A stretch of 64,000 bases of DNA. Origin: Methylobacterium sp. J-090 (GTDB lineage: Bacteria > Pseudomonadota > Alphaproteobacteria > Rhizobiales > Beijerinckiaceae). Shown here one piece after another: positions 9,502 through 18,135 of the stretch. Both the position numbers and the translations under genes were made by a program. Below the pieces are notes generated by a model. The model was not told the DNA's origin. It worked only from the letters and a program-made list of their open reading frames with translations, and ran no database searches. Location: the NCBI RefSeq assembly GCF_022829345.1, contig NZ_JAKSXV010000082.1, positions 62,001 to 126,000 of the forward strand, read 5' to 3'. The first letter of the stretch is position 1; each line of letters starts with the position of its first letter.

Positions 9502-12179
9502 TGCTGGTCTCTGGATCGGGACACGGGGCGGGATCGTGGCAGGAGTTGGGACTCGCGTTGCGTAAGGTCGCCGACATCGCGTTCGCCGCCGGTTTGCTGG
9601 CGCTGCTCCCGGCCGTGGGTTTCACGGCGGCCGAAGCGCGCCCGGCTGCCCAGCCGGAATCCACCTCCAAGCCGGATACCAAGGGAAAACCCGACTCGAA
9701 GGGTAAGCCGGGTTCGGGAAAGCCGGCCGAACGCCTCCTCGTCGAGGCCGCCGAGCTCGTCTACGACAACGACAAGAACACCGTCATGGCGCGGGGCAAC
9801 GCCGAGCTGCATTACGGCCCGCGCACCCTCCAGGCCGACCGCGTCCTCTACGACCGCAACACCAGCCGGGTCTTCGCCGAGGGCAACGTCCGCCTCACCG
9901 ACGAGACCGGGGCGGTGCTGACCGGCGCCAAGATGGAGCTGACGGACGACTTCAAGAACGGCTTCATCGACGCCCTGCGCATCCAGCAGACCATCGAGGT
10001 GAAGGGCCAGCCCGTCCGCACCCGATTCTCGGCCCCCCGCGCCGAGCGCATCGAGGGCGATCGCACGAGCTTCGAGTACGGCACCTACACCGCCTGCGAG
10101 CCGTGCAAGAACAACCCGGAGACGCCGCCGCTCTGGCAGATCCGCGCCACCAAGATCATCCACAACAACGAGACGCACACCATCGCGTTCGAGGAATCCA
10201 CCCTCGAGATCGCCGGCATCCCCCTCGCCTACCTGCCGTATTTCGAGACGGCCGACCCGAGCGTGAAGCGCAAATCCGGCTTCCTCACGCCGCGCTTCAT
10301 CTCGTCCACGGCCCTGGGCAGCGGCATCGCCACGCCGTACTTCTTCAACCTCGCGCCGGACTACGACCTCACCCTGTCGCCGGCCTTCCTGAGCAACCAG
10401 GGCGTGCTGGGTCAGGCCGAGTTCCGCCAGCGCCTCGACACCGGCTTCTACAACCTGCGCCTGTCGGGCATCTTCCAGACGACGCCGAGCGCGTTCCTGC
10501 CCGGTCCCCTCGGCGCCGGAGATCGCGATTTCCGCGGCTCCGTCGAGTCCAAGGGCCAGTTCTACATCAACGACCGCTGGCGCACGGGCTGGGACCTCGT
10601 CGGCGTCACCGACAAGTGGTTCCTCGACAACTACCGCATCCGCAACCAGAGCATCACCACGGACTATTTCCGCGAGGCGGTCTCGACGGCCTACCTCATC
10701 GGACAGGGCGACCGCTCGTGGTTCGAGGCGCGGGCCTACTACTTCAAGGGCCTGTCGAGCTTCGACTGGCAGAAGGAACAGCCCATCGTCGCGCCGGTCA
10801 TCGACTACGACAAGCGCATCAACGGGCCGGCCCCGCTCGGCGGCGAAGTCCGGTTCGAGGCCAACATCACCAGCCTGACCCGCGAGGCCACGGATTTCCA
10901 GGGCGTTCCGCGCACGGGCGCCTACCTCCTGAGCCCGAGCGCCAACGGTCTGAGCTATCCGCTCTACGAGACCTGCCTCACCTTCACCCGCAGCACCTGC
11001 CTCATCCGGGGTCTCGCCGGCGCCAACACCCGCGCCTCGGCCCAGGTCTCCTGGCGCCGGACCTTCATCGACGAGGCGGGCCAGGTGTTCACGCCGTTCG
11101 CCTACCTGCGCACGGACGCGTTCTTCGTCGATCCGCGCAATTCCGGCTACCAGAACGCCCTCGCGCAGAATCTCACGACGCAGGATTCCGACCTGTCCGG
11201 CCGGGTGATGCCGGCCATCGGCCTCGACTACCGCTATCCCTTCGTCTCCAATTTCGGGCCGCTCGGCGTTCACACCCTCGAGCCCATCGCCCAGGTGATC
11301 GCCCGCCCGAGCGAGACCCGCATCGGCCGCCTGCCCAACGAGGACGCCCAGAGCCTCGTCTTCGACGACACCTCCCTGTTCCAGTGGGACAAGTTCTCGG
11401 GCTACGACCGGGTCGAGGGCGGCCTGCGGACCAATCTCGGCGCGCAGTACTCGGTGGTGACCCCCGCCGGCTGGTACGCGAACGTGCTGTTCGGCGAGTC
11501 GATCCAGATCGCCGGCGTCAACTCGTTCCGGCGCGGCGACATCGCCAATGTGGGCCTCGATTCCGGCCTCGAGAACCGCCGCTCGGACTTCGTCGGCCGG
11601 TTCCAGCTCTCGCCCAACCAGAATATCAGCTTCATCTCGCGGGCGCGGTTCGACCAGCGGGATTTTGCCGTCAACCGGTTCGAGACGGGCGTGACGGCGC
11701 GCTTCGCCCCGTTCCTGCCCCTGGACCTGTCGGTGTTCTATTCATTCTACGAGGCGCAGCCGGCGCTCGGCTTCGTGCACCGGCGCGAGGGCCTGACCGC
11801 GTCCGCGACCTACCACGTGACGCCGAACTGGTTCGTCACCGGCTCGGCCCTGGTGGATCTGAGCCACTACCTCGACGTGCGCGACAACTTCGCCGACGCC
11901 TACACGGCCTACCTGCAGAACCCCGTCGGCCCGTCGCCGATCTACGTGAATCCGGGCAAGTCCTATCTCTCCGGCATCAGCCTCGGGGCCGGTTATCAGG
12001 ACGAGTGCACCACGGTGTCGTTGAACTACATCGTCTCCCCCATCGCCACGGCCCTCGGCACCGCGGAGCGCAACCGCACGGTGCTCCTGCGCGTCGAGCT
12101 GAAGACCCTGGGCGAAGCGGACCTGCGCCAGAACCTCGGTACGGCCACGACCTCGGACGGCATCGCCACCGTCCGGTGA
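9501..12179 (+). CDS. lptD: LPS-assembly protein LptD
   Basis: Outer-membrane beta-barrel that inserts lipopolysaccharide into the outer leaflet with LptE. The 892-aa product has a signal peptide (hydrophobic core about 27-45), a Lys/Pro/Gly/Ser-rich linker (about 52-78, with repeated KGKP units), an OstA/LptA-like N-terminal domain (about 75-215), and the large barrel. Cysteine pairs occur at ACEPC and in CLTFTRSTC, candidates for the disulfides that activate LptD. The ATG at 9501 is favoured by a perfect AGGAGG eight bases upstream and a one-base overlap with lptG. In many relatives a SurA-type chaperone gene comes next; here pdxA follows after 85 bases. Confidence 0.95.
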   Translation: MLVSGSGHGAGSWQELGLALRKVADIAFAAGLLALLPAVGFTAAEARPAAQPESTSKPDTKGKPDSKGKPGSGKPAERLLVEAAELVYDNDKNTVMARGNAELHYGPRTLQADRVLYDRNTSRVFAEGNVRLTDETGAVLTGAKMELTDDFKNGFIDALRIQQTIEVKGQPVRTRFSAPRAERIEGDRTSFEYGTYTACEPCKNNPETPPLWQIRATKIIHNNETHTIAFEESTLEIAGIPLAYLPYFETADPSVKRKSGFLTPRFISSTALGSGIATPYFFNLAPDYDLTLSPAFLSNQGVLGQAEFRQRLDTGFYNLRLSGIFQTTPSAFLPGPLGAGDRDFRGSVESKGQFYINDRWRTGWDLVGVTDKWFLDNYRIRNQSITTDYFREAVSTAYLIGQGDRSWFEARAYYFKGLSSFDWQKEQPIVAPVIDYDKRINGPAPLGGEVRFEANITSLTREATDFQGVPRTGAYLLSPSANGLSYPLYETCLTFTRSTCLIRGLAGANTRASAQVSWRRTFIDEAGQVFTPFAYLRTDAFFVDPRNSGYQNALAQNLTTQDSDLSGRVMPAIGLDYRYPFVSNFGPLGVHTLEPIAQVIARPSETRIGRLPNEDAQSLVFDDTSLFQWDKFSGYDRVEGGLRTNLGAQYSVVTPAGWYANVLFGESIQIAGVNSFRRGDIANVGLDSGLENRRSDFVGRFQLSPNQNISFISRARFDQRDFAVNRFETGVTARFAPFLPLDLSVFYSFYEAQPALGFVHRREGLTASATYHVTPNWFVTGSALVDLSHYLDVRDNFADAYTAYLQNPVGPSPIYVNPGKSYLSGISLGAGYQDECTTVSLNYIVSPIATALGTAERNRTVLLRVELKTLGEADLRQNLGTATTSDGIATVR

Positions 12180-12264
12180 CCCCTGTCGTCTTACTGGGTC
12201 GTCTTGCCTTGTCGGTCCCGACCTGCGACGCGGTCGGGATGACAGTGCAACGACGGCGGACGAC

Positions 12265-13314
12265 GTGACCGATCACAAGCCGATCGCCCTCACCCTCGGC
12301 GATCCGGCCGGGATCGGGCCGGAACTCGCCCTGATGGCGTGGCGGGACCGCGACGAGGGACCGGGCCTGCCGCCGTTCTTCCTCGTCGCAGACCCGGATT
12401 TCGTCGAGCGCCGCGCGAGCGAGCTCGGGATGTCGATTCCCATCGCGGAGGTCGGCCCGGACTACGCGACCGAAGTGTTTCCCCGCGCACTCCCGGTGAT
12501 GCCCCTGCCGAGCGGTGCACGCATCCGCGCCGTGGCCGGGCGGCCCGATTCGGCCAATGCCGGGGCGACCCTCGAATCCATCACCACGGGCGTCGCCCTC
12601 GTGCGCGCCGGGATCGCCACGGCGCTCGTGACCAACCCCATCGCCAAGTACGTCCTCACCCAGGTCGGCTTCGCCCATCCCGGCCACACCGAGTTCCTCG
12701 CCGCCCTCAGCGTCCAGCCCGGCGAAGCGGTGCCGCTTCCGGTGATGATGCTGTGGAGCGAGACCCTCGCGGTGGTGCCGGTGACGATCCACGTGGCGCT
12801 CCGCCGGGTGCCCGAGCTGCTGACGCGGGAGCTCGTCGTCGCCACGGCCCGGATCGTCGCCCACGACCTGCGCACCCGCTTCGGCCTCGCCCATCCGCGC
12901 CTCGTCCTGTCCGGGCTCAACCCGCATGCGGGCGAGAATGCCACCATGGGACTGGAGGACCGCGACGTGCTGGAGCCGGCGGTCGCCCAGCTCCAGGCCG
13001 AGGGCATCGACATCCGGGGGCCGCTGCCCGCCGACACCCTGTTCCATCCGCGCGCGCGGGCGACCTACGACGTGGCGCTGACCCCGACCCACGACCAGGC
13101 GCTCATTCCCATCAAGACCATCGCGTTCGACGACGGCGTGAACGTGACCCTCGGCCTGCCCTTCATCCGGACCTCGCCGGACCACGGCACCGCCTTCGAC
13201 ATCGCCGGCAGGGGCATCGCCCGTCCCGACAGCCTGATGGCGGCCCTGCGCCTCGCCGCCCGCCTCGCCAAGAGGCGTTCCCGAGAGGCCTCCCCAATGA
13301 GCTCCGCGTCATGA
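12265..13314 (+). CDS. pdxA: 4-hydroxythreonine-4-phosphate dehydrogenase
   Basis: NAD-dependent oxidation of 4-phosphohydroxy-L-threonine in the DXP-dependent pathway to pyridoxal 5'-phosphate. The 349-aa protein begins with the family signature [13 protein letters not shown] and carries the three metal-binding histidine contexts [13 protein letters not shown] and NPHAGE, followed by ADTLF and DQALIPIK. The start is GTG with no strong ribosome site, so translation may depend on read-through from lptD, 85 bases upstream. Its stop overlaps the rsmA ATG (ATGA). The last 15 residues are basic and poorly conserved. Confidence 0.95.
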   Translation: MTDHKPIALTLGDPAGIGPELALMAWRDRDEGPGLPPFFLVADPDFVERRASELGMSIPIAEVGPDYATEVFPRALPVMPLPSGARIRAVAGRPDSANAGATLESITTGVALVRAGIATALVTNPIAKYVLTQVGFAHPGHTEFLAALSVQPGEAVPLPVMMLWSETLAVVPVTIHVALRRVPELLTRELVVATARIVAHDLRTRFGLAHPRLVLSGLNPHAGENATMGLEDRDVLEPAVAQLQAEGIDIRGPLPADTLFHPRARATYDVALTPTHDQALIPIKTIAFDDGVNVTLGLPFIRTSPDHGTAFDIAGRGIARPDSLMAALRLAARLAKRRSREASPMSSAS

Positions 13315-14183
13315 GCGACATCGACCATCGCGCCGATGACGGCCTGCCGCCCCTGCGCGACGTCGTGCGCACGCACGGCCTGGAGCCGAAGAAGGCGCTC
13401 GGCCAGAACTTCCTGTTCGATCTCAACCTCACGGGCCGCATCGCCCGGTCGGCCGGCCCCCTCGACGGCGTCACCGTGGTGGAGATCGGTCCCGGCCCCG
13501 GCGGCCTCACCCGCGCCCTCCTGAGTGCCGGCGCCGCCCGGGTGATCGCCGTCGAGCGCGATCCCCGCGCCCTGCCGGCCCTCGCCGAGATCGCCGCCCA
13601 CTACCCCGGCCGCCTCGACGTGGTGGACGCCGACGCGCTCGGTTTCGATCCCGTGCCGCTCGTTGGGGCGAGCTCCTTGGGCACAGGGCCCGTGCGGATC
13701 GTCGCCAACCTGCCCTACAACATCGGCACGCCCCTGCTCACGGGCTGGCTCACCGCCCCGGCCTGGCCGCCATGGTGGGACAGCCTGACCCTGATGTTCC
13801 AGCGCGAGGTCGCCGAGCGCATCGTGGCGGACGAATCCGACCGGGCCAATTACGGCCGCCTCGGTGTGCTGTGCGGCTGGCGGACCCAGGCCGACATCCT
13901 GTTCGACGTCGCCCCGTCGGCCTTCGTGCCGCCGCCCAAGGTCACGTCGAGCGTGGTGCGCCTGACGCCCCGCCTCACCCCCCTGCCCTGCGCCGTCGAG
14001 ACCCTGGAGCGCGTCACCCGCGCGGCCTTCGGCCAGCGCCGCAAGATGCTGCGCCAGAGCCTCAAGGCGGCGACGCCCGACGCCCTGCGCCTGCTGGAAG
14101 CTGCGGGCATTCCCGAGACCGCCCGGGCCGAGGAGGTGCCAGTGGCGGGGTTCGTTGCCATGGCACGGGCCCTGGCCGGCTGA
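13311..14183 (+). CDS. rsmA: 16S rRNA dimethyladenosine transferase RsmA (KsgA)
   Basis: Methylates two adjacent adenines near the 3' end of 16S rRNA to N6,N6-dimethyladenosine late in 30S assembly. The 290-aa product shows [11 protein letters not shown] at the N terminus, the SAM-binding motif [12 protein letters not shown], the acidic adenine-binding VERDPRALP and the catalytic [11 protein letters not shown] motif, with the helical C-terminal domain containing [13 protein letters not shown]. It starts inside the pdxA stop codon, so expression is coupled to pdxA and the Lpt genes. The pdxA-rsmA pair is widely conserved. Confidence 0.96.
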   Translation: MSDIDHRADDGLPPLRDVVRTHGLEPKKALGQNFLFDLNLTGRIARSAGPLDGVTVVEIGPGPGGLTRALLSAGAARVIAVERDPRALPALAEIAAHYPGRLDVVDADALGFDPVPLVGASSLGTGPVRIVANLPYNIGTPLLTGWLTAPAWPPWWDSLTLMFQREVAERIVADESDRANYGRLGVLCGWRTQADILFDVAPSAFVPPPKVTSSVVRLTPRLTPLPCAVETLERVTRAAFGQRRKMLRQSLKAATPDALRLLEAAGIPETARAEEVPVAGFVAMARALAG

Positions 14184-14241
14184 CGGAGAGGGGGTAAGTC
14201 CCGACCATCGCGGCTGCCCCGGGGCGTCGCGCCAGGTCCGG

Positions 14242-16116
14242 TCAGGCGAGGGTGTACTCGTTCGCGCTGATCTGGGCCGGCCTCACCCCCAGGAGTTCGA
14301 CCTCGACGCTCCCGTAGGTGATGACGGCGTGCCCGTGATCCCAGGTGACCACCGGTCCGTCGTGCGTGTCATGGTGCCGGCCCGACGCGGCGGGCTCGTG
14401 GCCGGAATCCGTGCCGCCCCCGGCGGTCTCGAAAACCAGGTGGTCCCGTCCGGGGCGGAAGTCGGTGATGACGGCCGTCGTGTCCGCCGTGAACACGAAC
14501 TGGTCGTTCCCACCGCCGCCCGTCAGCGTCTGTTCGCCGGTGCCGGCGACCAGCATGTCGCCCTTCGGCCCTCCCACCACGAGAGCCTCGCCGTTCGTGC
14601 CGATCACGAGCTGCGGCGCATTCGGGTTCTCGGACGCCACATCGCTGCTGCGGCGGTCGTAGAAGGTGAAGGCGTCGTCCTGGATATGCCGGGTGTCGGT
14701 GTTCCGCGTGATGATGTCCGACAGGGTCGTCTGGCGGATATCGTTCAGCGTCTGGCGATCGAACTGGTCGTTCTCGTACCAGAGGCGATCCCCGTCGCGC
14801 AGGCGATCGAACTGCGAACCGACGATGGCCGAGAAGGTCGGCCCGAGCAACGAGTGCGGCGCGTGACCCTCGGCGAGGCCCCCGGTCCAGAGATCGACGG
14901 CCTCCACGGAGCCGAAGGCCTCGCGCATCGCCGCGACCGTAGCCTGGTCGTCGGTGATCTCGGAAAAGTCCTTGTAGGGCGCGAAGCCGAGTTCCTCGCG
15001 GGTCTCGTTGAGGGTGCCGAGCCCGAGGTCGCGGCCGCGTTGGATGTTGATGCTCGCCAGATCCAGGACGACCGGTGGATCGTTCAGGAAGTTGCGCAGG
15101 TCCTCGACGATGCGGACATCCATCGTCTGCGAGGCGTCGTCGCCGAGGTGGCGCAGGAAGCCGTCGGCGCCCGACGCCGCCGCGAAGGCCGCCGGTGTCA
15201 GCCCGAAGGTGTCCCGGAGTTTGAGCCCAGGCCCGACGAGGTTGCCGGTTTCGTCGACGCGCTCCGTCTCGGCCGAGACGATCGAATGCCCGAACCGGTA
15301 GGCCGCACCCGCGAACTCGACGCTGATCCTCGGGTCCACCTCGGCATCGTAGCCCTCGTAGGGCGCGATCGCATGTGCACCGAGGAGGTGGGGCAGGAAC
15401 TCGTCGTAGGTGATGTGCTGGATCTCGGCGGTCACGATCGCCCGGGCCTGGTGGTAGAGGGCATCTCCACCGAGATCCGGATGGGCCGCGTGGAGCTGGT
15501 CCACCTGGAGATTGTGTTCGCGCAGGAACAGCGTCTGGAGCGCGGTCAGGGACGGGTTCTCGGCGGCACGCCCGTCGCCCGCCAGGAAGGCGCCCTTCAC
15601 GATCGGCAGATTGTCGCCGGCCGAGGTCGCCAAGTGTCCGTCCGGGAGCCGCAGGTGTGCGGCCGTGGCCGCATCCGAACCATAGACCATCGAGGCGTCG
15701 AGCCAGCCCGTGACGGCGTTCTGCGCGATCGCCGGCCTGTCCGTGCCGGCCCCGGTCGCGGGATCGATGACGGCGCGGGTGATGGGAATCGGGCTCCCGG
15801 CGGCGAAGAACGCGTCACCGGCCGGGACGACGACGTCGATCCGCGTGACCCCGTCCGTGCGACTGAGGTCGAGATCGTGGTCGACGAACTGCCCCCAGGC
15901 GTAGAGCATCCCCGACAAGCCCTGCGGGTTCGGGATCGTCGGATCGCCCTCGCCGACGACGATGTTGCTGATCGACCGCGCGTTCGGCCCATCGACCAGG
16001 GTCGAGATCCCGTCCGCGTAATGCGCCGCGCCGAGCCGGGCGAAGGTGCTGCCGGCCGCGTTCAGGTCGGCCTGGTTGAGATTGTTGCCCGAACCGGTGA
16101 TCGAATAGAACTCCAT
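14242..16116 (-). CDS. Animal-type heme peroxidase with RTX-like C-terminal domain
   Basis: The 624-aa protein belongs to the peroxidase-cyclooxygenase superfamily (peroxinectin-like bacterial branch), not to catalase-peroxidases. The distal segment YAWGQFVDHDLDL (His80 with the preceding Asp) and the calcium-loop-like MVYGSD are present, and the proximal histidine is expected in YRFGHSIV; NIQRGRDLGLGTLNE is a hallmark. From about residue 510 the C terminus has glycine/aspartate-rich nonapeptide-like units (TGGGGNDQFVF) and ends in an RTX-type tail. There is no N-terminal signal peptide. Together these suggest calcium-dependent secretion by a type I system, although no such exporter lies nearby. 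The ATG at 16116 has an AAGGA site. Oxidation of halide or thiocyanate to antimicrobial products is possible by analogy. Confidence 0.85.
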   Translation of the reverse strand: MEFYSITGSGNNLNQADLNAAGSTFARLGAAHYADGISTLVDGPNARSISNIVVGEGDPTIPNPQGLSGMLYAWGQFVDHDLDLSRTDGVTRIDVVVPAGDAFFAAGSPIPITRAVIDPATGAGTDRPAIAQNAVTGWLDASMVYGSDAATAAHLRLPDGHLATSAGDNLPIVKGAFLAGDGRAAENPSLTALQTLFLREHNLQVDQLHAAHPDLGGDALYHQARAIVTAEIQHITYDEFLPHLLGAHAIAPYEGYDAEVDPRISVEFAGAAYRFGHSIVSAETERVDETGNLVGPGLKLRDTFGLTPAAFAAASGADGFLRHLGDDASQTMDVRIVEDLRNFLNDPPVVLDLASINIQRGRDLGLGTLNETREELGFAPYKDFSEITDDQATVAAMREAFGSVEAVDLWTGGLAEGHAPHSLLGPTFSAIVGSQFDRLRDGDRLWYENDQFDRQTLNDIRQTTLSDIITRNTDTRHIQDDAFTFYDRRSSDVASENPNAPQLVIGTNGEALVVGGPKGDMLVAGTGEQTLTGGGGNDQFVFTADTTAVITDFRPGRDHLVFETAGGGTDSGHEPAASGRHHDTHDGPVVTWDHGHAVITYGSVEVELLGVRPAQISANEYTLA

Positions 16117-16962
16117 CACGATGCGTCCTTTCACCCGTCCCGCGCCCGTCCGCGGGGTTTCGTGCCGGCGCCGGTCTCCCGTCGACCGCGGTGTCTCGGG
16201 TGGGCGAGCGGATCGCGCGACCGCGTCGCTGCGGCGGGCCGACGACGCGCGCCTAAGTTTCACCCCCCAGAAAAGTCGTCCTGGCCCGCCGGGACAGATC
16301 TCGGCCGGAAGCGGACAGCCTCGAACAGTCGATCCGGTATGTGCGGCAGTGCCTCGGCGCCGATCCGCGTGATTCGCTGGAATTTATTGCTGGTCTGCCG
16401 AGGCAAGTCAAATCTTTACAAATTTTTATTGGTCTGAGAGGGGCATAGTCCAATGACATAGGAATTTATATTTGATGATCTTCTACTTGGATTTATCGGT
16501 GCGATGCCGGTTGTTTCCAAGGCCTTATCCCGAAAATTCGCGGCGGGCGATCAACGCGGATGGCTTGTTCGAGTTTTTCGTCGGCGCTTAGAACACGCTT
16601 CGGCTCGAGTACGGTCGGCCGGAAGCATCAGGTGTGGCTTAGACTGGGGTATCTATGGTGCCCGGGAGCGTCTGCGGACGGCTGCCGTCGCTCCCGCCGG
16701 GATTGCCCTGACGGATGCAAGTCGATCGATGGCCGGATCGAAAGATGAATGGGTCATTGAACCGTGGCCGCGTCGCCGATCCGTCCGGGAGATCTGTGAC
16801 ATCGGATGATCGATCGGAATACCTGCTCCGGAAGTCGTCAGGTCGCGTGACGTGACTGGGATCGTCGGCTCCGGCCGTGTCGAGGGTCAAGGAACGCCCC
16901 GCTCGGCGGATCGGAGACATCGGGCGCGAACCGATGATCGGGCGGCCGATGCAGCACAACAG
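16117..16962. other. Long non-coding interval upstream of the peroxidase, with an AT-rich core
   Basis: I see no convincing gene here. Small ORFs on both strands (for example 16504-16809) show no recognisable domain and no consistent codon bias. About 16375-16500 is strikingly AT-rich against the surrounding high-GC DNA and contains two related stretches, TTATTGCTGGTCTG and TTATTGGTCTGAGAGG. The peroxidase promoter must lie in the part nearest 16116. The composition fits an old insertion boundary or a silenced regulatory region. Confidence 0.5.
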
Positions 16963-16995
16963 AAAAGGGCCGCCCGGTTGCCCGAGCGGCCCTCT
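16963..16995 (-). terminator. Intrinsic terminator of the Tim44-like gene
   Basis: On the minus strand an 8-bp GC-rich stem (16986-16993 with 16966-16973) is followed directly by a run of four T residues and CT. It lies 28 bases beyond the Tim44-like stop codon, which is ideal for a Rho-independent terminator. Confidence 0.8.
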
Positions 16996-17022
16996 TGTCC
17001 TGAAGGTTCGAAGAAGGGGTCT

Positions 17023-18024
17023 TCAGCGGCCCTGCTGGATCGCCGAGAGCACCCAGCGGCCGCCGCGCTCGCGCACGAAGGTCCACAGCTCCACGGCCTC
17101 CGGCTCGCCGGTGGCGACGACGCGGTCGGTGCGGCGCTCCACGGTGACGTCCTTGATGGCGTAGCGCATGGCCACCGTGGCGTACTCAGAATTGCCCTCG
17201 CCCCACGACTCGGACAGGTCGCCCTGCAGGAGCTTCACGTCGGAGATGCGGTTGACGACGCCCTTGGCCTCGTTGGCGCGCAGTTCCTCGATGAAGTAGC
17301 CGGCCATCTCCGGGGTCGCGAGGTTGCGCAGGCTCGCCACGTCCTCGCGGCCATAGGCCTCCTGAACGCCCTTGAGAGCGATCTCGAAGCTCTCGAAGTC
17401 GCCGGGCCCGATCTGGACCGGACGGGCCTGCACCGGCTGCACGGGCGTGGGGCCGCGCCCCATGCCGCCGATGCCGCCACCAAGTCCGCCGCCCATGGGG
17501 CCGGCATTGCCGCCGCCCATGCTGTTCGGACCGGTGCCGTTGCCGCTCAGCTCCGAGCGGGCGTGGCCGGCGGCGGCCGGGGCACCCTGGCGCCGGCGGA
17601 ACCAGCGCACGGCGAAGGCGACGAGGAGCACGACGAGGCCGACCTGCAGCATCAGGCCGATGAACGAGGCGATGCCGCCCAGGCCCCCGAAGAAACCGCC
17701 GCCGAGCAGCGCGCCGAGGAGGCCGGCGCCCAGAAGACCGGCCATGAAGCCGCCGCCGAAGCGCGGGCGCTGAGCCGCGGCCGGATTCATGCCGGGATTC
17801 CCCATGGCCGGGCCGGGCTGGGTCTGCGAACGCTGGATCGGCGCGGCCGTGGTGGGCGCCGTGGTGGTGGCCGACGGGGGCGCATAGGTCCGCGAACCGC
17901 GCGAACCCATGCCGCCGCTGCTGCCGCCCGGACGAGCCTCCGCCATGGGCGCCGCCAGCGCCAGGGTGGCGGCGAGCGTGAGGATGGTGGCCGCGCGCCT
18001 GCGGCGCGTGGGGGTGGTGAGCAT
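17023..18024 (-). CDS. Tim44-like domain protein, membrane anchored
   Basis: The 333-aa protein has an N-terminal signal-like segment (after MLTTPTRRRR), a Gly/Pro/Ala-rich linker, a glycine-rich hydrophobic stretch with about two membrane passes (roughly residues 90-145, ending before WFRRRQG), a second glycine-rich linker, and a C-terminal Tim44-like domain (about 205-333) of the NTF2-like fold. In mitochondria Tim44 tethers the import motor; bacterial homologues are envelope proteins of unclear role. The ATG at 18024 is preceded by an AGGGG element. It stands alone with its own terminator. Confidence 0.85.
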   Translation of the reverse strand: MLTTPTRRRRAATILTLAATLALAAPMAEARPGGSSGGMGSRGSRTYAPPSATTTAPTTAAPIQRSQTQPGPAMGNPGMNPAAAQRPRFGGGFMAGLLGAGLLGALLGGGFFGGLGGIASFIGLMLQVGLVVLLVAFAVRWFRRRQGAPAAAGHARSELSGNGTGPNSMGGGNAGPMGGGLGGGIGGMGRGPTPVQPVQARPVQIGPGDFESFEIALKGVQEAYGREDVASLRNLATPEMAGYFIEELRANEAKGVVNRISDVKLLQGDLSESWGEGNSEYATVAMRYAIKDVTVERRTDRVVATGEPEAVELWTFVRERGGRWVLSAIQQGR

Positions 18025-18135
18025 GAATTCGCCCCTGATGCGGTTCGACAAGAGTCTGGCGGAAGCGCCAGTCACTATATGGTGACGTGTGGCGCGCGGT
18101 TTTAGTCCATTCCGTCGAACGCTTTTGTCGTTCCG

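Noticed and set aside
9486..11273. 595-aa minus-strand frame inside lptD
   Set aside because: Antisense to LptD, which has full family motifs and a perfect ribosome site.
14155..16437. 760-aa open reading frame on the plus strand across the peroxidase gene
   Set aside because: It is antisense to a clear heme peroxidase and is open only because of high third-position GC; composition is Arg/Asp/Gly/Val-rich without domains.
16504..16809. 101-aa plus-strand ORF in the AT-rich interval
   Set aside because: No domain, weak start and mixed codon use; overlapping ORFs on the other strand are equally long.
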